A program made the position numbers and the translations under genes. A stretch of DNA of 5,670 bases, taken from NCBI GenBank assembly GCA_023426505.1, contig JAFAAP010000266.1, positions 1 through 5,670 on the forward strand, given 5' to 3'. The stretch comes from Pseudomonadota bacterium. Its GTDB lineage: Bacteria > Pseudomonadota > Alphaproteobacteria > Rhizobiales > Beijerinckiaceae. Shown piece by piece: positions 1-5,670 of this stretch; position 1 is the stretch's first letter, and each line of letters begins with the position of its first letter. The notes below the pieces were generated by a model. That model had not been told where the DNA came from and did no database searches. It saw nothing but the letters and a program-made list of their open reading frames with translations.

Positions 1-350
1 GGACCGCCGGCCTCGTTGACGCGCAGGAGATACTCCTTGGCCGTGATGCGGGGGATCGGACCGATCTCGGCGACCTTGGTGCCGCCTTTGGCGTCCTCAC
101 CCGCTTGCGCCAACCTGAAGAGCCAGATCTTGCCATCGTACTCCGCCGCCAGGCCATGAGGACCGGCGGCCTGCTGCGCCTGCTCCTTCGTGTCGTACGT
201 GGCGAGATGCCAGAACAGGTCTCCGCTCGGCAGCTCCGTCACCTTCTTCTCGGCGAGCGGCTTGACGAAGAAGGTTGATTGCTGCGCCATGGCAAGAGAA
301 GACAGAGCGAGCAACCCTGGGATGAATCCCGCGATCAGCCTGCGTTTCAT
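1..350 (-). CDS. Exported protein, N-terminal part (cut by window edge; possibly cupin-type)
   Basis: This open frame runs from an ATG at 350 off the left edge, giving 116 residues with no stop. The N-terminus is a clear Sec signal peptide: KRR at residues 2-4, a hydrophobic core at about 5-19 and a probable cleavage site after AMA (20-22), so the mature protein should be periplasmic or secreted. The mature part contains PSGDLFWHLATYDTKEQA and, near the edge, AEIGPIPRITAKEYLLRVNE. From memory of the family, this kind of segment precedes a C-terminal cupin barrel in small exported proteins, but the metal-binding histidines would lie outside the window, so that assignment is inference. ATG also occurs at 353, directly before the chosen start; 350 is preferred because GGAGG sits 7 nt upstream of it. 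It is the last gene on this strand and is separated from the acetate cluster by about 570 bp, so it is probably transcribed independently. Confidence 0.75.
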   Translation of the reverse strand, partial: MKRRLIAGFIPGLLALSSLAMAQQSTFFVKPLAEKKVTELPSGDLFWHLATYDTKEQAQQAAGPHGLAAEYDGKIWLFRLAQAGEDAKGGTKVAEIGPIPRITAKEYLLRVNEAGG

Positions 351-357
351 CATACAA

Positions 358-362
358 CCTCC
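358..362 (-). promoter_or_regulatory. Ribosome binding site of the exported-protein gene
   Basis: GGAGG on the minus strand lies 7 nt before the ATG at 350 and 4 nt before the ATG at 353. The spacing favours the second ATG as the start. Confidence 0.65.
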
Positions 363-370
363 ACCATGGA

Positions 371-392
371 CCGTGCCGTGGCACGGCCGTGC
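371..392. repeat. Overlapping inverted repeats upstream of the exported-protein gene
   Basis: CCGTGCC (371-377) and GGCACGG (380-386) form a perfect inverted repeat with two bases between them. It overlaps a second perfect 10-bp palindrome, CACGGCCGTG (383-392). In the minus-strand transcript the first could fold as a 6-bp stem with a CACG tetraloop, ending 21 nt before the start codon and close to the Shine-Dalgarno. It could be an operator or a leader hairpin. The symmetry is seen directly; the role is inferred. Confidence 0.4.
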
Positions 393-438
393 AGCCCCCG
401 TTCGGGACGCATTGGACGAAGGTGTACGCAGTCGCCGT

Positions 439-450
439 GTCCCGCGGGAC
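439..450. repeat. Perfect 12-bp palindrome GTCCCGCGGGAC
   Basis: A perfect 12-bp dyad lies about 90 bp upstream of the exported-protein start, in a non-coding region that also holds the 371-392 inverted repeats and a 10-bp palindrome, TCAGGCCTGA, at 481-490. The position would suit a regulator site near a promoter, but no convincing -35/-10 pair was found beside it. In GC-rich DNA one such palindrome per few kilobases can arise by chance. Confidence 0.3.
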
Positions 451-609
451 GGCGGCTCCATTGCTCATAGGATGCGCTCGTCAGGCCTGAAATTCCAGAT
501 CAATAAGCCTCCGCCCAGGTCTGTGGCAGGTTTCATCGCGCCACCGCCATGGAAGGGCGATCGGGTGCCGCCGGACGGGCGTCGTGACATGTCCCGTCGA
601 CCGGAGCGT

Positions 610-805
610 TCACGCCGGCAGCCCGCCTCCTCCAGCCGTTGCCGCAACTGCCGGCCTAGCACCGGATCACGGTAGCGCTCCTGGAACAGGAACCGCGACA
701 CGGTGAAGTCCGGCTTGCTCGCCAGCGCCTCCCTGACGAGCTTGCCGGCCTCCTCCGCCTGGCCCAGCGCCTTGAGCTCGCCTCGTAGCGTAGAGGGCGA
801 TGCCG
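610..805 (-). pseudogene. C-terminal remnant of a TPR protein, possibly of a TPR-containing adenylate cyclase
   Basis: On the minus strand the frame from about 805 reads ELKALGQAEEAGKLVREAL, then KPDFTVSRFLFQERYRDP, then a segment ending QRLEEAG. The first part has the helix-turn-helix spacing of a TPR unit, and the whole resembles the C-terminal tail of class III adenylate/guanylate cyclases with TPR repeats, as I recall them; those often end in AGLP plus one residue. Here the bases after AG are TGCCGGCGTGA. Adding one base between 620 and 621 restores AGLPA and a stop at 610-612. Without it the frame runs on to a stop at 465-467 through sequence that does not look like protein. No start codon or catalytic domain lies upstream; the open frame ends at a stop near 850. 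It is most likely a decayed gene tail. The alternative is a small unrelated ORF (GTG start at 701, 78 residues). Confidence 0.42.
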
Positions 806-920
806 CGCTCCCCGACTCATCAATTTGCTGCCCCCGTTTCGACTTGGATTAATTTCCACGGCTGCAAACTTGTCATCTGTTTAAATTCGCATCAGCCTCA
901 ATTCCCGCAACCGGAAGAAA
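806..920. other. Intergenic AT-richer stretch downstream of the exonuclease gene
   Basis: This segment is clearly richer in A and T than its surroundings, especially 815-905. It follows the stop of the last gene of the acetate cluster. I looked for a rho-independent terminator on the minus strand and found no stable GC stem with a T tract. There is only an imperfect pairing between TTTGC-A-GCC and GGC-A-GCAAA across a long loop. No ORF with coding character was found on either strand. Confidence 0.4.
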
Positions 921-1589
921 TCAGGCGCCGATCGGGGCCTCCTGCCGAACGGCGCGGTCGCGCCCGATGCGGACGCCTCGCTTACGCATATCCCTGAGCT
1001 GCACGTACATCATCGCCGTCATCAGGGCATCGTTGAAGGGATCGTGTTGCCCGAGGCCGGGTATACCCAAATCTGACAGGATCGACCGGAACCGGAGGTC
1101 GAGCACCGTTCCGGGCGGGGCACCGCCGTACTTGAGGGCGTAGTAGATTTCCGAGACCTCAATGCGTTGGTTGGGGAGCTTCGCCTCGATATAGCGGAGA
1201 ACATACTTGTCGAGCATGCGGACATCGAAGTCCACGTAGTAGCCGACGATGGGACGAGCGCCGATGAACTGGAGCAACTCCGGAAGAACCTCGTGCATGA
1301 GCCGCCCCTGTGCCACGTCACGGGCTCGGAGCCGGTGAACCTTGATAGATTCGGAGGTCGGGACCCTGTCGGACCGGATGATGGCCCTGTAAGCCTTGCT
1401 TGTCATGATGCGGTTGCCGCGGATCACGATGGCCGCGACGGCGATCACCTCATCGGTCCGTGGGTTGAGTCCGGTCGTCTCGCAATCCAGAACCACGACC
1501 TCATCCCCTGGTCCTGGCTCAAACAGGAACCGGTAGGCATGGTCCGCCAACGTCGCGCGATAGAACAGATTGCGCAGCCAGCGTCCCAC
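921..1589 (-). CDS. DEDDh-family 3'-5' exonuclease (DnaQ/epsilon-like)
   Basis: A 222-residue protein with the DnaQ exonuclease fold, predicted to remove nucleotides from DNA or RNA 3' ends using two metal ions. Motif ExoI is LDCETTGL with D35 and E37. ExoII is VGYYVDFDVRML with D122. ExoIII is QHDPFNDALMTA with H182 and D187, which places it in the DEDDh class, so all catalytic residues are present. The usual HN before the ExoII FD is replaced by YY, which I recall as typical of the epsilon-like exonucleases found beside actP. It lacks any polymerase or clamp-binding extension, so it is unlikely to be the replicative proofreading subunit. The GTG start directly follows the TGA of the upstream gene (TGAGTG), implying translational coupling; only a weak GGGG serves as Shine-Dalgarno. 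Its substrate is unknown. Confidence 0.9.
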   Translation of the reverse strand: MGRWLRNLFYRATLADHAYRFLFEPGPGDEVVVLDCETTGLNPRTDEVIAVAAIVIRGNRIMTSKAYRAIIRSDRVPTSESIKVHRLRARDVAQGRLMHEVLPELLQFIGARPIVGYYVDFDVRMLDKYVLRYIEAKLPNQRIEVSEIYYALKYGGAPPGTVLDLRFRSILSDLGIPGLGQHDPFNDALMTAMMYVQLRDMRKRGVRIGRDRAVRQEAPIGA

Positions 1590-3404
1590 TCAGAACGCCC
1601 CGAGATTGTAGCGGCTGCGAATGAGCTCGCGGAACCGGCTCCCCACCCGGAGGGCATCCCGGAGCATGTCCCGCTCCACCGTGGTCATTCCATCCAAGTG
1701 CAGCACTGCCTCCGACCCGAGCTTCCCCGTGTGCAGCGCAAGGATCTGGGACCGGAGCCGAAACTCCATGAAGATTCGCATGGCGCTGGTCAGTTCCCGC
1801 CCGAACGTCGGCTCCAGGAACCCTGCCTTGACGAGAGCGTCGATCCGGGTCGCCGTCGGCGTGTCAAGGATGCCCCTGTCGATGGCGAGCGTGCGCACGC
1901 CATGCACGATCGGAAACGTCCCAGCCTTCTTGAGGTCGATCTCGTCCGGACTGGCACCGACACTTGCCATGATGGTACTGAGAACACCTAGGTTGGGTGT
2001 CGCGAATGTCTCGACGAGTGACGCGAACCTTGCCAGGAGAGCGGCCTCGCCGCGCATGAGTTCGAACAGAGACTCCTTTGCCCGGGTGAGCAGGTCCGTT
2101 CGGCCCGCCACGGCCACCGCATCGACGAAGATGGCAATGTTCATCATGCCCTCGAGATCGCCGCGAAGAACCCAGGCCTTAAGCTGGCTGATGAAACCGT
2201 CCAGGGACTGGGACCAGATCGGATTGCGAACCATGACGTTACCAGGACAGCGCGGAAATCCGAACCGGTCCAGTGCGCCGGTGAAAGCCTCGCGGAATCC
2301 GGCAAGATCGGGAGCGGGAACATCCCGGGCCAGAAGAATGGCATTGTCCTGATCCGTTCGGACAGTCTGCTCGCCACGCCCCTCCGATCCCATCAGCAGC
2401 AGGCAGCCGGCGTCACGGATCGTCGAGGGCGCTGACATCTCGAAACTGCGTTTGAACAGCCGCCGGTTGAGGTCGGACGTCATCTCGGCAATCACGTCGA
2501 TCTTCACCCCCTGCCGGTGAAGGCGCTCGACCTGCGCCTCGATATCCTGTGCGGCAGCGGCCAGATCGTCGATACTGCGGGCGCGGTCGATCCTCCCTGG
2601 AATCAGTTGCGAGTTGCCGGCGAACAGTCCAAGGATATCGATATCCTCCAGGAACCCTACATAGTCACCGTCCGAGCGGATCGCGAGGCGCCGCTTGTCG
2701 TGCTTCGTCATCAGCAGCAGCGCCTCGAACACGAAGTCGCTGCGGTCGACCGCGACGATGTCGAAGCGGCAGATGTCCCGCACCGGGGCCTCAAGCGGAC
2801 GCCGGAGCAGAACGACCGCCTTTGACAGGTTCATGCCGGTGACCACACCAATTCGCCCCCCATCCCGCACGAACAGGGCGTTGATATCGTTGTCGCGCAT
2901 GCAATGGCCGGCCTGCTGGATGCTAACTCCGCCATCGACGAACACGGCGGCACGATACCGGACATCGCGCACTCGCGCACGCAGGACGCTGTCCATGCCC
3001 TCCGCCTTTCGTTGCTGCGCAAAAGCGTCGAGTTTGCGGGACACGTCCGCGTAGAAGAACGCCGCAAAGGCGGCGTTGCGATGAATCAGATCGAGAACGA
3101 CATGACGCGGGACGAGATGGCAGAGCGTCTCCTCGGCCGCCACGAAGTCCTCGCCCGCGGCCCCGTGCACGACGGCGCGGGAGTCGAAACTGTCCTCCGG
3201 TCCGAGCACGGTCTGGACCGTGCTGCCGTCCTTGACCTCCACCGATCCCTTGATCACGACATGCAGGCAGTCCGAGGGGGATCCTCGGGGGATAATCACC
3301 TCGCCGGGTGCGAAGTACCCGATGTCGAGCTCGGATCTGAGTTCCTCGCTCTCCTGATGCGTCAGACGATCGAACGGCGGATTGGCGATATCGAAGCCCT
3401 GCAT
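1590..3404 (-). CDS. cNMP-like / CBS pair / DUF294 putative nucleotidyltransferase
   Basis: A 604-residue soluble signalling-type protein. Residues about 10-125 resemble a cyclic-nucleotide-binding beta-roll (FAPGEVIIPRGSPSD, then VIKGSVEV). About 150-265 form two CBS motifs (VVTGMNLSKAV at 187-197, GFLEDIDILGL at 250-260), which usually bind adenine nucleotides. About 285-425 is the DUF294 nucleotidyltransferase core with GSEGRGEQ at 339-346 and the metal-binding pair D351 and D353 (TDQDNAIL), as in GlnD-type enzymes; D428 in IFVDAV is a candidate third carboxylate. About 460-600 fits the helical DUF294 C-terminal domain. The phosphate-binding part of the beta-roll (about 68-91) lacks the usual FGE and R-A/S-A residues, so cNMP binding is doubtful. 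AAGGA lies 4 nt before the ATG. It follows actP by 68 bp and abuts the exonuclease gene. This combination is a recurrent actP neighbour; its target is not established. Confidence 0.9.
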   Translation of the reverse strand: MQGFDIANPPFDRLTHQESEELRSELDIGYFAPGEVIIPRGSPSDCLHVVIKGSVEVKDGSTVQTVLGPEDSFDSRAVVHGAAGEDFVAAEETLCHLVPRHVVLDLIHRNAAFAAFFYADVSRKLDAFAQQRKAEGMDSVLRARVRDVRYRAAVFVDGGVSIQQAGHCMRDNDINALFVRDGGRIGVVTGMNLSKAVVLLRRPLEAPVRDICRFDIVAVDRSDFVFEALLLMTKHDKRRLAIRSDGDYVGFLEDIDILGLFAGNSQLIPGRIDRARSIDDLAAAAQDIEAQVERLHRQGVKIDVIAEMTSDLNRRLFKRSFEMSAPSTIRDAGCLLLMGSEGRGEQTVRTDQDNAILLARDVPAPDLAGFREAFTGALDRFGFPRCPGNVMVRNPIWSQSLDGFISQLKAWVLRGDLEGMMNIAIFVDAVAVAGRTDLLTRAKESLFELMRGEAALLARFASLVETFATPNLGVLSTIMASVGASPDEIDLKKAGTFPIVHGVRTLAIDRGILDTPTATRIDALVKAGFLEPTFGRELTSAMRIFMEFRLRSQILALHTGKLGSEAVLHLDGMTTVERDMLRDALRVGSRFRELIRSRYNLGAF

Positions 3405-3430
3405 GGAGTCCTTTCTGCCTTACCCAAGCC

Positions 3431-3458
3431 GTCGCCTCCCGACTTGTGGGGAGGCGAC
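3431..3458 (-). promoter_or_regulatory. Perfect intergenic hairpin between actP and the DUF294 gene
   Basis: GTCGCCTCCC (3431-3440) and GGGAGGCGAC (3449-3458) are exact reverse complements separated by 8 bases, giving a 10-bp GC-rich stem in the actP downstream transcript. It begins 15 nt after the actP stop and ends 26 nt before the next start. No T tract follows on the minus strand (the next bases are GGCTTGGGTAAGG), so it is not a canonical intrinsic terminator. It could be a partial terminator, an RNase processing or 3'-end stability element that lowers expression of the last two genes relative to actP. The structure is seen directly; the function is inferred. Confidence 0.6.
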
Positions 3459-3472
3459 ATCTGTCAAGGCCA

Positions 3473-5167
3473 TCAATGGACGTGGGCCGCCGCCGCTCCG
3501 ATGCCCGTCTCCGACCGGATGTACTGGGCATCGAACGCGGCGACCTCGACCTTCGCGCGATTGCTGGCATCGAGCCGGGAGAAGGCCCAGATCCCGAGGA
3601 AGGCGATCGGCATGGAGAAGAGAGCCGGATTGTCATAGGGGAAGAGTTCCCGCGCGAAGCCGAAGGTCTGCACCCAGACGGCCTTGCTCAGGACTACCAT
3701 GATAACCGCGCTGACGAGGCCGAGCAGTCCGCCGATCAGGGCTCCCCGGGTTGTCGTACCCTTCCAGAGGACCGACATCAGGAGAACCGGGAAGTTGCAG
3801 CTCGCCGCGACCGCGAAGGCCAAACCGACCATGAAGGCCACGTTCTGGTTCTCGAAGATGTAGCCCAAGAAGATCGCGACGACCCCAATGACGATAGCCG
3901 AGATCTTCGAGATCCGGACCTCCTTCTGCTCCGACACCTGTCCGCGAGCAATCACCTCTGCATAGAGATCGTGGCTGACCGCCGAGGCTCCGGACAGTGT
4001 GAGGCCCGCCACCACGGCCAGGATTGTCGCGAACGCCACGGCCGAGATGAAGCCGAGGAAGAGCGACCCACCGGTTGCACTGGCAAGATGAATCGCCGCC
4101 ATGTTGGTGCCGCCGAGGATATCCTTGACCTTGTCGTAGGTTCCGCCCGCGCCGAGCTTGAAGAAACTCGGGTCGTTCATCAGGAACGTGATCGCACCGA
4201 ACCCGATGATGAATGTCAGGATGTAGAAGTAGGCGATGAAGCCGGTGGCGTAGAACACCGACTTGCGAGCCGCCTGGGCATCCGACACCGTGAAGAACCG
4301 CATCAGGATATGAGGCAGTCCGGCGGTCCCAAACATCAGCGCGAGTCCGAGCGAGATAGCTGAGACCGGATCGGCCACGAGAGCGCCGGGCGCCATAATG
4401 GCGTCGCCCTTCGGGTGGGTTTTCACGGCTTCGGCAAACATGGCTTCAGGGCTGAAGCCGAACCGCCACAGGACGATCAGGGACATAAGGGTGGCACCCG
4501 CTAACAGGAGGCACGCCTTGATGATCTGCACCCAGGTGGTGGCTTTCATGCCGCCGAACGCCACATAGACGATCATCAGCACGCCCACGATGACCACCGC
4601 GTACAGGTAGTCCAGACCGAAAAGCAGCTCGATGAGCTTGCCGGCGCCGACCATCTGCGCGATGAGGTAGAAGGCGACCACCACGAGGGTCCCTACCGCG
4701 GAGAGGATGCGGATCTGGGTCTGGTCGAGACGGAAGGAGGCTACGTCTGAGAACGTGAATTTGCCGAGGTTGCGCAGCCGCTCCGCGATCAGGAAGAGCA
4801 CGATCGGCCATCCGACTAAGAAGCCGATGGAATAGATCAAGCCATCGAAGCCACTGGCGAAGACAAGACCGGAAATGCCCAGGAACGATGCCGCCGACAT
4901 GTAGTCGCCGGCGATGGCAAGGCCGTTCTGGAGTCCGGTGATGCCTCCGCCTGCCGCATAGAAGTCGGCTGCCGACTTAGTCTGGGCCGCGGCCCGATAG
5001 GTGATGCCAAGCGTGCCGAGGACGAAGACAAGGAACATAATGATGGCCGTCCAGTTCAACGGCTGTCGCTGTATGGCACCGAGATCCGGCCCCGCCGCGA
5101 ACACTTCAGAGAGATTGATGTCCAATGCGACAAGGGTTGCGATTGCAAGAGTGAGCAGCCGGGACAT
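3473..5167 (-). CDS. actP: Cation/acetate symporter ActP
   Basis: A 564-residue inner-membrane transporter of the sodium:solute symporter (SSS) family, close in length to E. coli ActP (549). It takes up acetate, and in some homologues other short carboxylates, with a cation. The N-terminus is a cleavable-looking signal (hydrophobic 4-23, AA-G at 24-26), followed by QRQPLNWTAIIMFLVFVLGT at 33-52, the standard ActP opening. Family motifs include GLAIAGDYMSAASFLGISG (82-100), the loop FGTAGLPHILMRFFTVSDA (279-297) and the core helix AVAFATILAVVAGLTLSGAS (376-395). About 13 membrane helices follow the signal. The C-terminus AFDAQYIRSETGIG (544-557) is also ActP-like. The ATG overlaps the TAA of the DUF485 gene (TAATG), and AAGGGAG ends 8 nt upstream. 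The adjacent acs and DUF485 genes support acetate as substrate. Confidence 0.95.
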   Translation of the reverse strand: MSRLLTLAIATLVALDINLSEVFAAGPDLGAIQRQPLNWTAIIMFLVFVLGTLGITYRAAAQTKSAADFYAAGGGITGLQNGLAIAGDYMSAASFLGISGLVFASGFDGLIYSIGFLVGWPIVLFLIAERLRNLGKFTFSDVASFRLDQTQIRILSAVGTLVVVAFYLIAQMVGAGKLIELLFGLDYLYAVVIVGVLMIVYVAFGGMKATTWVQIIKACLLLAGATLMSLIVLWRFGFSPEAMFAEAVKTHPKGDAIMAPGALVADPVSAISLGLALMFGTAGLPHILMRFFTVSDAQAARKSVFYATGFIAYFYILTFIIGFGAITFLMNDPSFFKLGAGGTYDKVKDILGGTNMAAIHLASATGGSLFLGFISAVAFATILAVVAGLTLSGASAVSHDLYAEVIARGQVSEQKEVRISKISAIVIGVVAIFLGYIFENQNVAFMVGLAFAVAASCNFPVLLMSVLWKGTTTRGALIGGLLGLVSAVIMVVLSKAVWVQTFGFARELFPYDNPALFSMPIAFLGIWAFSRLDASNRAKVEVAAFDAQYIRSETGIGAAAAHVH

Positions 5168-5472
5168 TACATGATCTCCCTTGTGAGGTGACGGGTCAGT
5201 TCGTCGAAGCGGCTGTTCGCACGCTGGACGTAGATGCCGGTCAGAACGAATGCAGAGAGGATGACGCCCAATCCTAGGATGATCCCCAGCGATGTGACAC
5301 CGTCGCCAACCTTGGTGGCGAGGAGCGGCTTGGCGAACGCCACCAGGAGGATGAAGCCGAAGTAGATGACGAGCATCACAATCGACAGTGTCCAGGCAAA
5401 CCTCGTCCGCTGGCGAACGAGTTCCTGAAACCGCGGGCTACGAAGAAGTTGGTTATAATCTTGTGAGGCCAT
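5167..5472 (-). CDS. yjcH: DUF485 family small membrane protein (YjcH-like)
   Basis: A 101-residue inner-membrane protein with two predicted helices (about 26-47 and 60-82). It has a short cytoplasmic-type N-terminus containing the family's SPRFQELVRQR segment and a charged C-terminal tail (RANSRFDELTRHL). DUF485 proteins are typically about 100 residues and are encoded directly before actP; E. coli has acs-yjcH-actP. The molecular role is not firmly known, and assistance to ActP is inferred from constant linkage. The frame is open upstream to 5595, but that part overlaps acs. The ATG at 5472 is chosen because it has a good ribosome binding site, gives family length and starts with a family-like MASQDYNQLL. 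Its TAA shares one base with the actP start, so the two are probably translationally coupled. Confidence 0.93.
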   Translation of the reverse strand: MASQDYNQLLRSPRFQELVRQRTRFAWTLSIVMLVIYFGFILLVAFAKPLLATKVGDGVTSLGIILGLGVILSAFVLTGIYVQRANSRFDELTRHLTREIM

Positions 5473-5480
5473 GGCAAAAG

Positions 5481-5486
5481 CCCTCT
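5481..5486 (-). promoter_or_regulatory. Ribosome binding site of the DUF485 gene
   Basis: AGAGGG on the minus strand lies 8 nt before the ATG at 5472, within the 22-bp acs to DUF485 gap. It decides the start against the longer upstream reading that would overlap acs. Confidence 0.6.
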
Positions 5487-5494
5487 CAAAGCGT

Positions 5495-5670
5495 TCAATG
5501 GGTTCTGTTCTGGCGGTTTTCCACGAGGTCGTCGACCACGGCCGGGTCGGCCAGGGTCGAGGTGTCGCCGAGATTGCCGAACTCGTCCTCGGCAATCTTG
5601 CGCAGGATGCGGCGCATGATCTTGCCCGAGCGGGTCTTGGGCAGGCCCGGCGCGAACTGGATCAGGTCCG
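5495..5670 (-). CDS. acs: Acetyl-CoA synthetase, C-terminal end (cut by window edge)
   Basis: Only the last 57 residues are inside the window. Acs (AMP-forming acetate:CoA ligase) makes acetyl-CoA from acetate, ATP and CoA via acetyl-AMP, in the cytoplasm. The fragment carries the hallmark C-terminal lid motif PKTRSGKIMRRILRKIA. The lysine in SGK corresponds to the catalytic residue (K609 in Salmonella Acs) that is needed for adenylate formation and is the known reversible acetylation site. The ending LGDTSTLADPAVVDDLVENR is the normal Acs tail, so the 3' end is complete. The stop TGA is at 5495-5497, and the DUF485 gene begins 22 bp later, consistent with an acs-yjcH-actP operon. The promoter and most of the gene lie beyond the right edge. 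Other AMP-forming ligases such as propionyl-CoA synthetase share the lysine motif, but the tail and the neighbours favour Acs. Confidence 0.93.
   Translation of the reverse strand, partial: DLIQFAPGLPKTRSGKIMRRILRKIAEDEFGNLGDTSTLADPAVVDDLVENRQNRTH

Noticed and set aside
571..604. Bulged hairpin GACGGG/CCCGTC with flanking CCG/CGG, downstream of the decayed gene tail
   Set aside because: It has a 13-nt loop and a bulge and no T tract, so it is not convincing as a terminator. It may be chance in GC-rich DNA.
190..675. Plus-strand 161-codon open frame across the left intergenic region
   Set aside because: It overlaps the signal-peptide coding region antisense, has no recognisable domain, and is rich in R, S and P.
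848..876. Possible minus-strand promoter: ATGACA (876-871) and ATTAAT (853-848), 17-bp spacer
   Set aside because: The -10 box matches only 4 of 6 consensus bases, and the only sequence immediately downstream is the decayed gene tail. In an AT-richer patch such a match is expected by chance.
1022..1321. Minus-strand 99-codon frame overlapping the exonuclease gene
   Set aside because: It is a +1 shadow of the exonuclease frame with serine- and arginine-rich composition; the exonuclease motifs are all in the other frame.
1167..1991. Plus-strand 274-codon open frame opposite the exonuclease and DUF294 genes
   Set aside because: It is antisense to two strongly supported genes, its composition is rich in H, D, E and P as expected of a shadow frame in GC-rich DNA, and no domain is recognisable.
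3461..3469. TTGACA-like element on the minus strand just after the actP stop, as a possible promoter for the DUF294 gene
   Set aside because: At 16-18 bp spacing the following bases are GC-rich and fall inside the hairpin, and no -10-like hexamer is present.
3446..4363. Plus-strand 305-codon open frame opposite actP
   Set aside because: A very charged, repeat-like DRE-rich composition mirrors the hydrophobic codons of actP on the other strand. It has no family features.

Overview
The window is GC-rich and densely coding. Every gene I can support reads on the minus strand. The base composition, the ActP and Acs sequence style and the gene order suggest an alphaproteobacterium, probably of the Hyphomicrobiales (Rhizobiales). 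This is inferred from protein style only; there is no rRNA or other marker here to settle it.

The right four fifths (about 921 to 5670) is one co-directional acetate-use cluster. In transcription order it holds the 3' end of acs (acetyl-CoA synthetase), a small two-helix DUF485 membrane protein (YjcH type), actP (cation/acetate symporter), a 604-residue protein with a cNMP-like domain, a CBS pair and a DUF294 nucleotidyltransferase region, and a DEDDh 3'-5' exonuclease. The junctions are tight: 22 bp, a TAATG overlap, 68 bp containing a perfect 10-bp-stem hairpin, and a direct TGA-GTG junction. ActP imports acetate, DUF485 probably assists it, and Acs converts acetate to acetyl-CoA. The last two proteins look regulatory or nucleic-acid directed, and their role in acetate metabolism is not established.

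The left part differs. From about 350 to 920 there is no intact gene. It contains an AT-richer stretch (about 815 to 905), a likely decayed C-terminal piece of a TPR-type protein (about 610 to 805, resembling the tail of TPR-containing adenylate cyclases) with an apparent single-base deletion just before its expected stop, and a region rich in palindromes. From 350 to the left edge runs the N-terminal part of an exported protein with a clear signal peptide. It is cut by the window edge and is probably a periplasmic cupin-type protein.

I see no tRNA, rRNA, CRISPR array, insertion sequence or integrase. The most interesting elements are the nucleotidyltransferase plus exonuclease pair attached to the acetate operon, the hairpin that separates it from actP, and the decayed gene with its dyad-rich flank.
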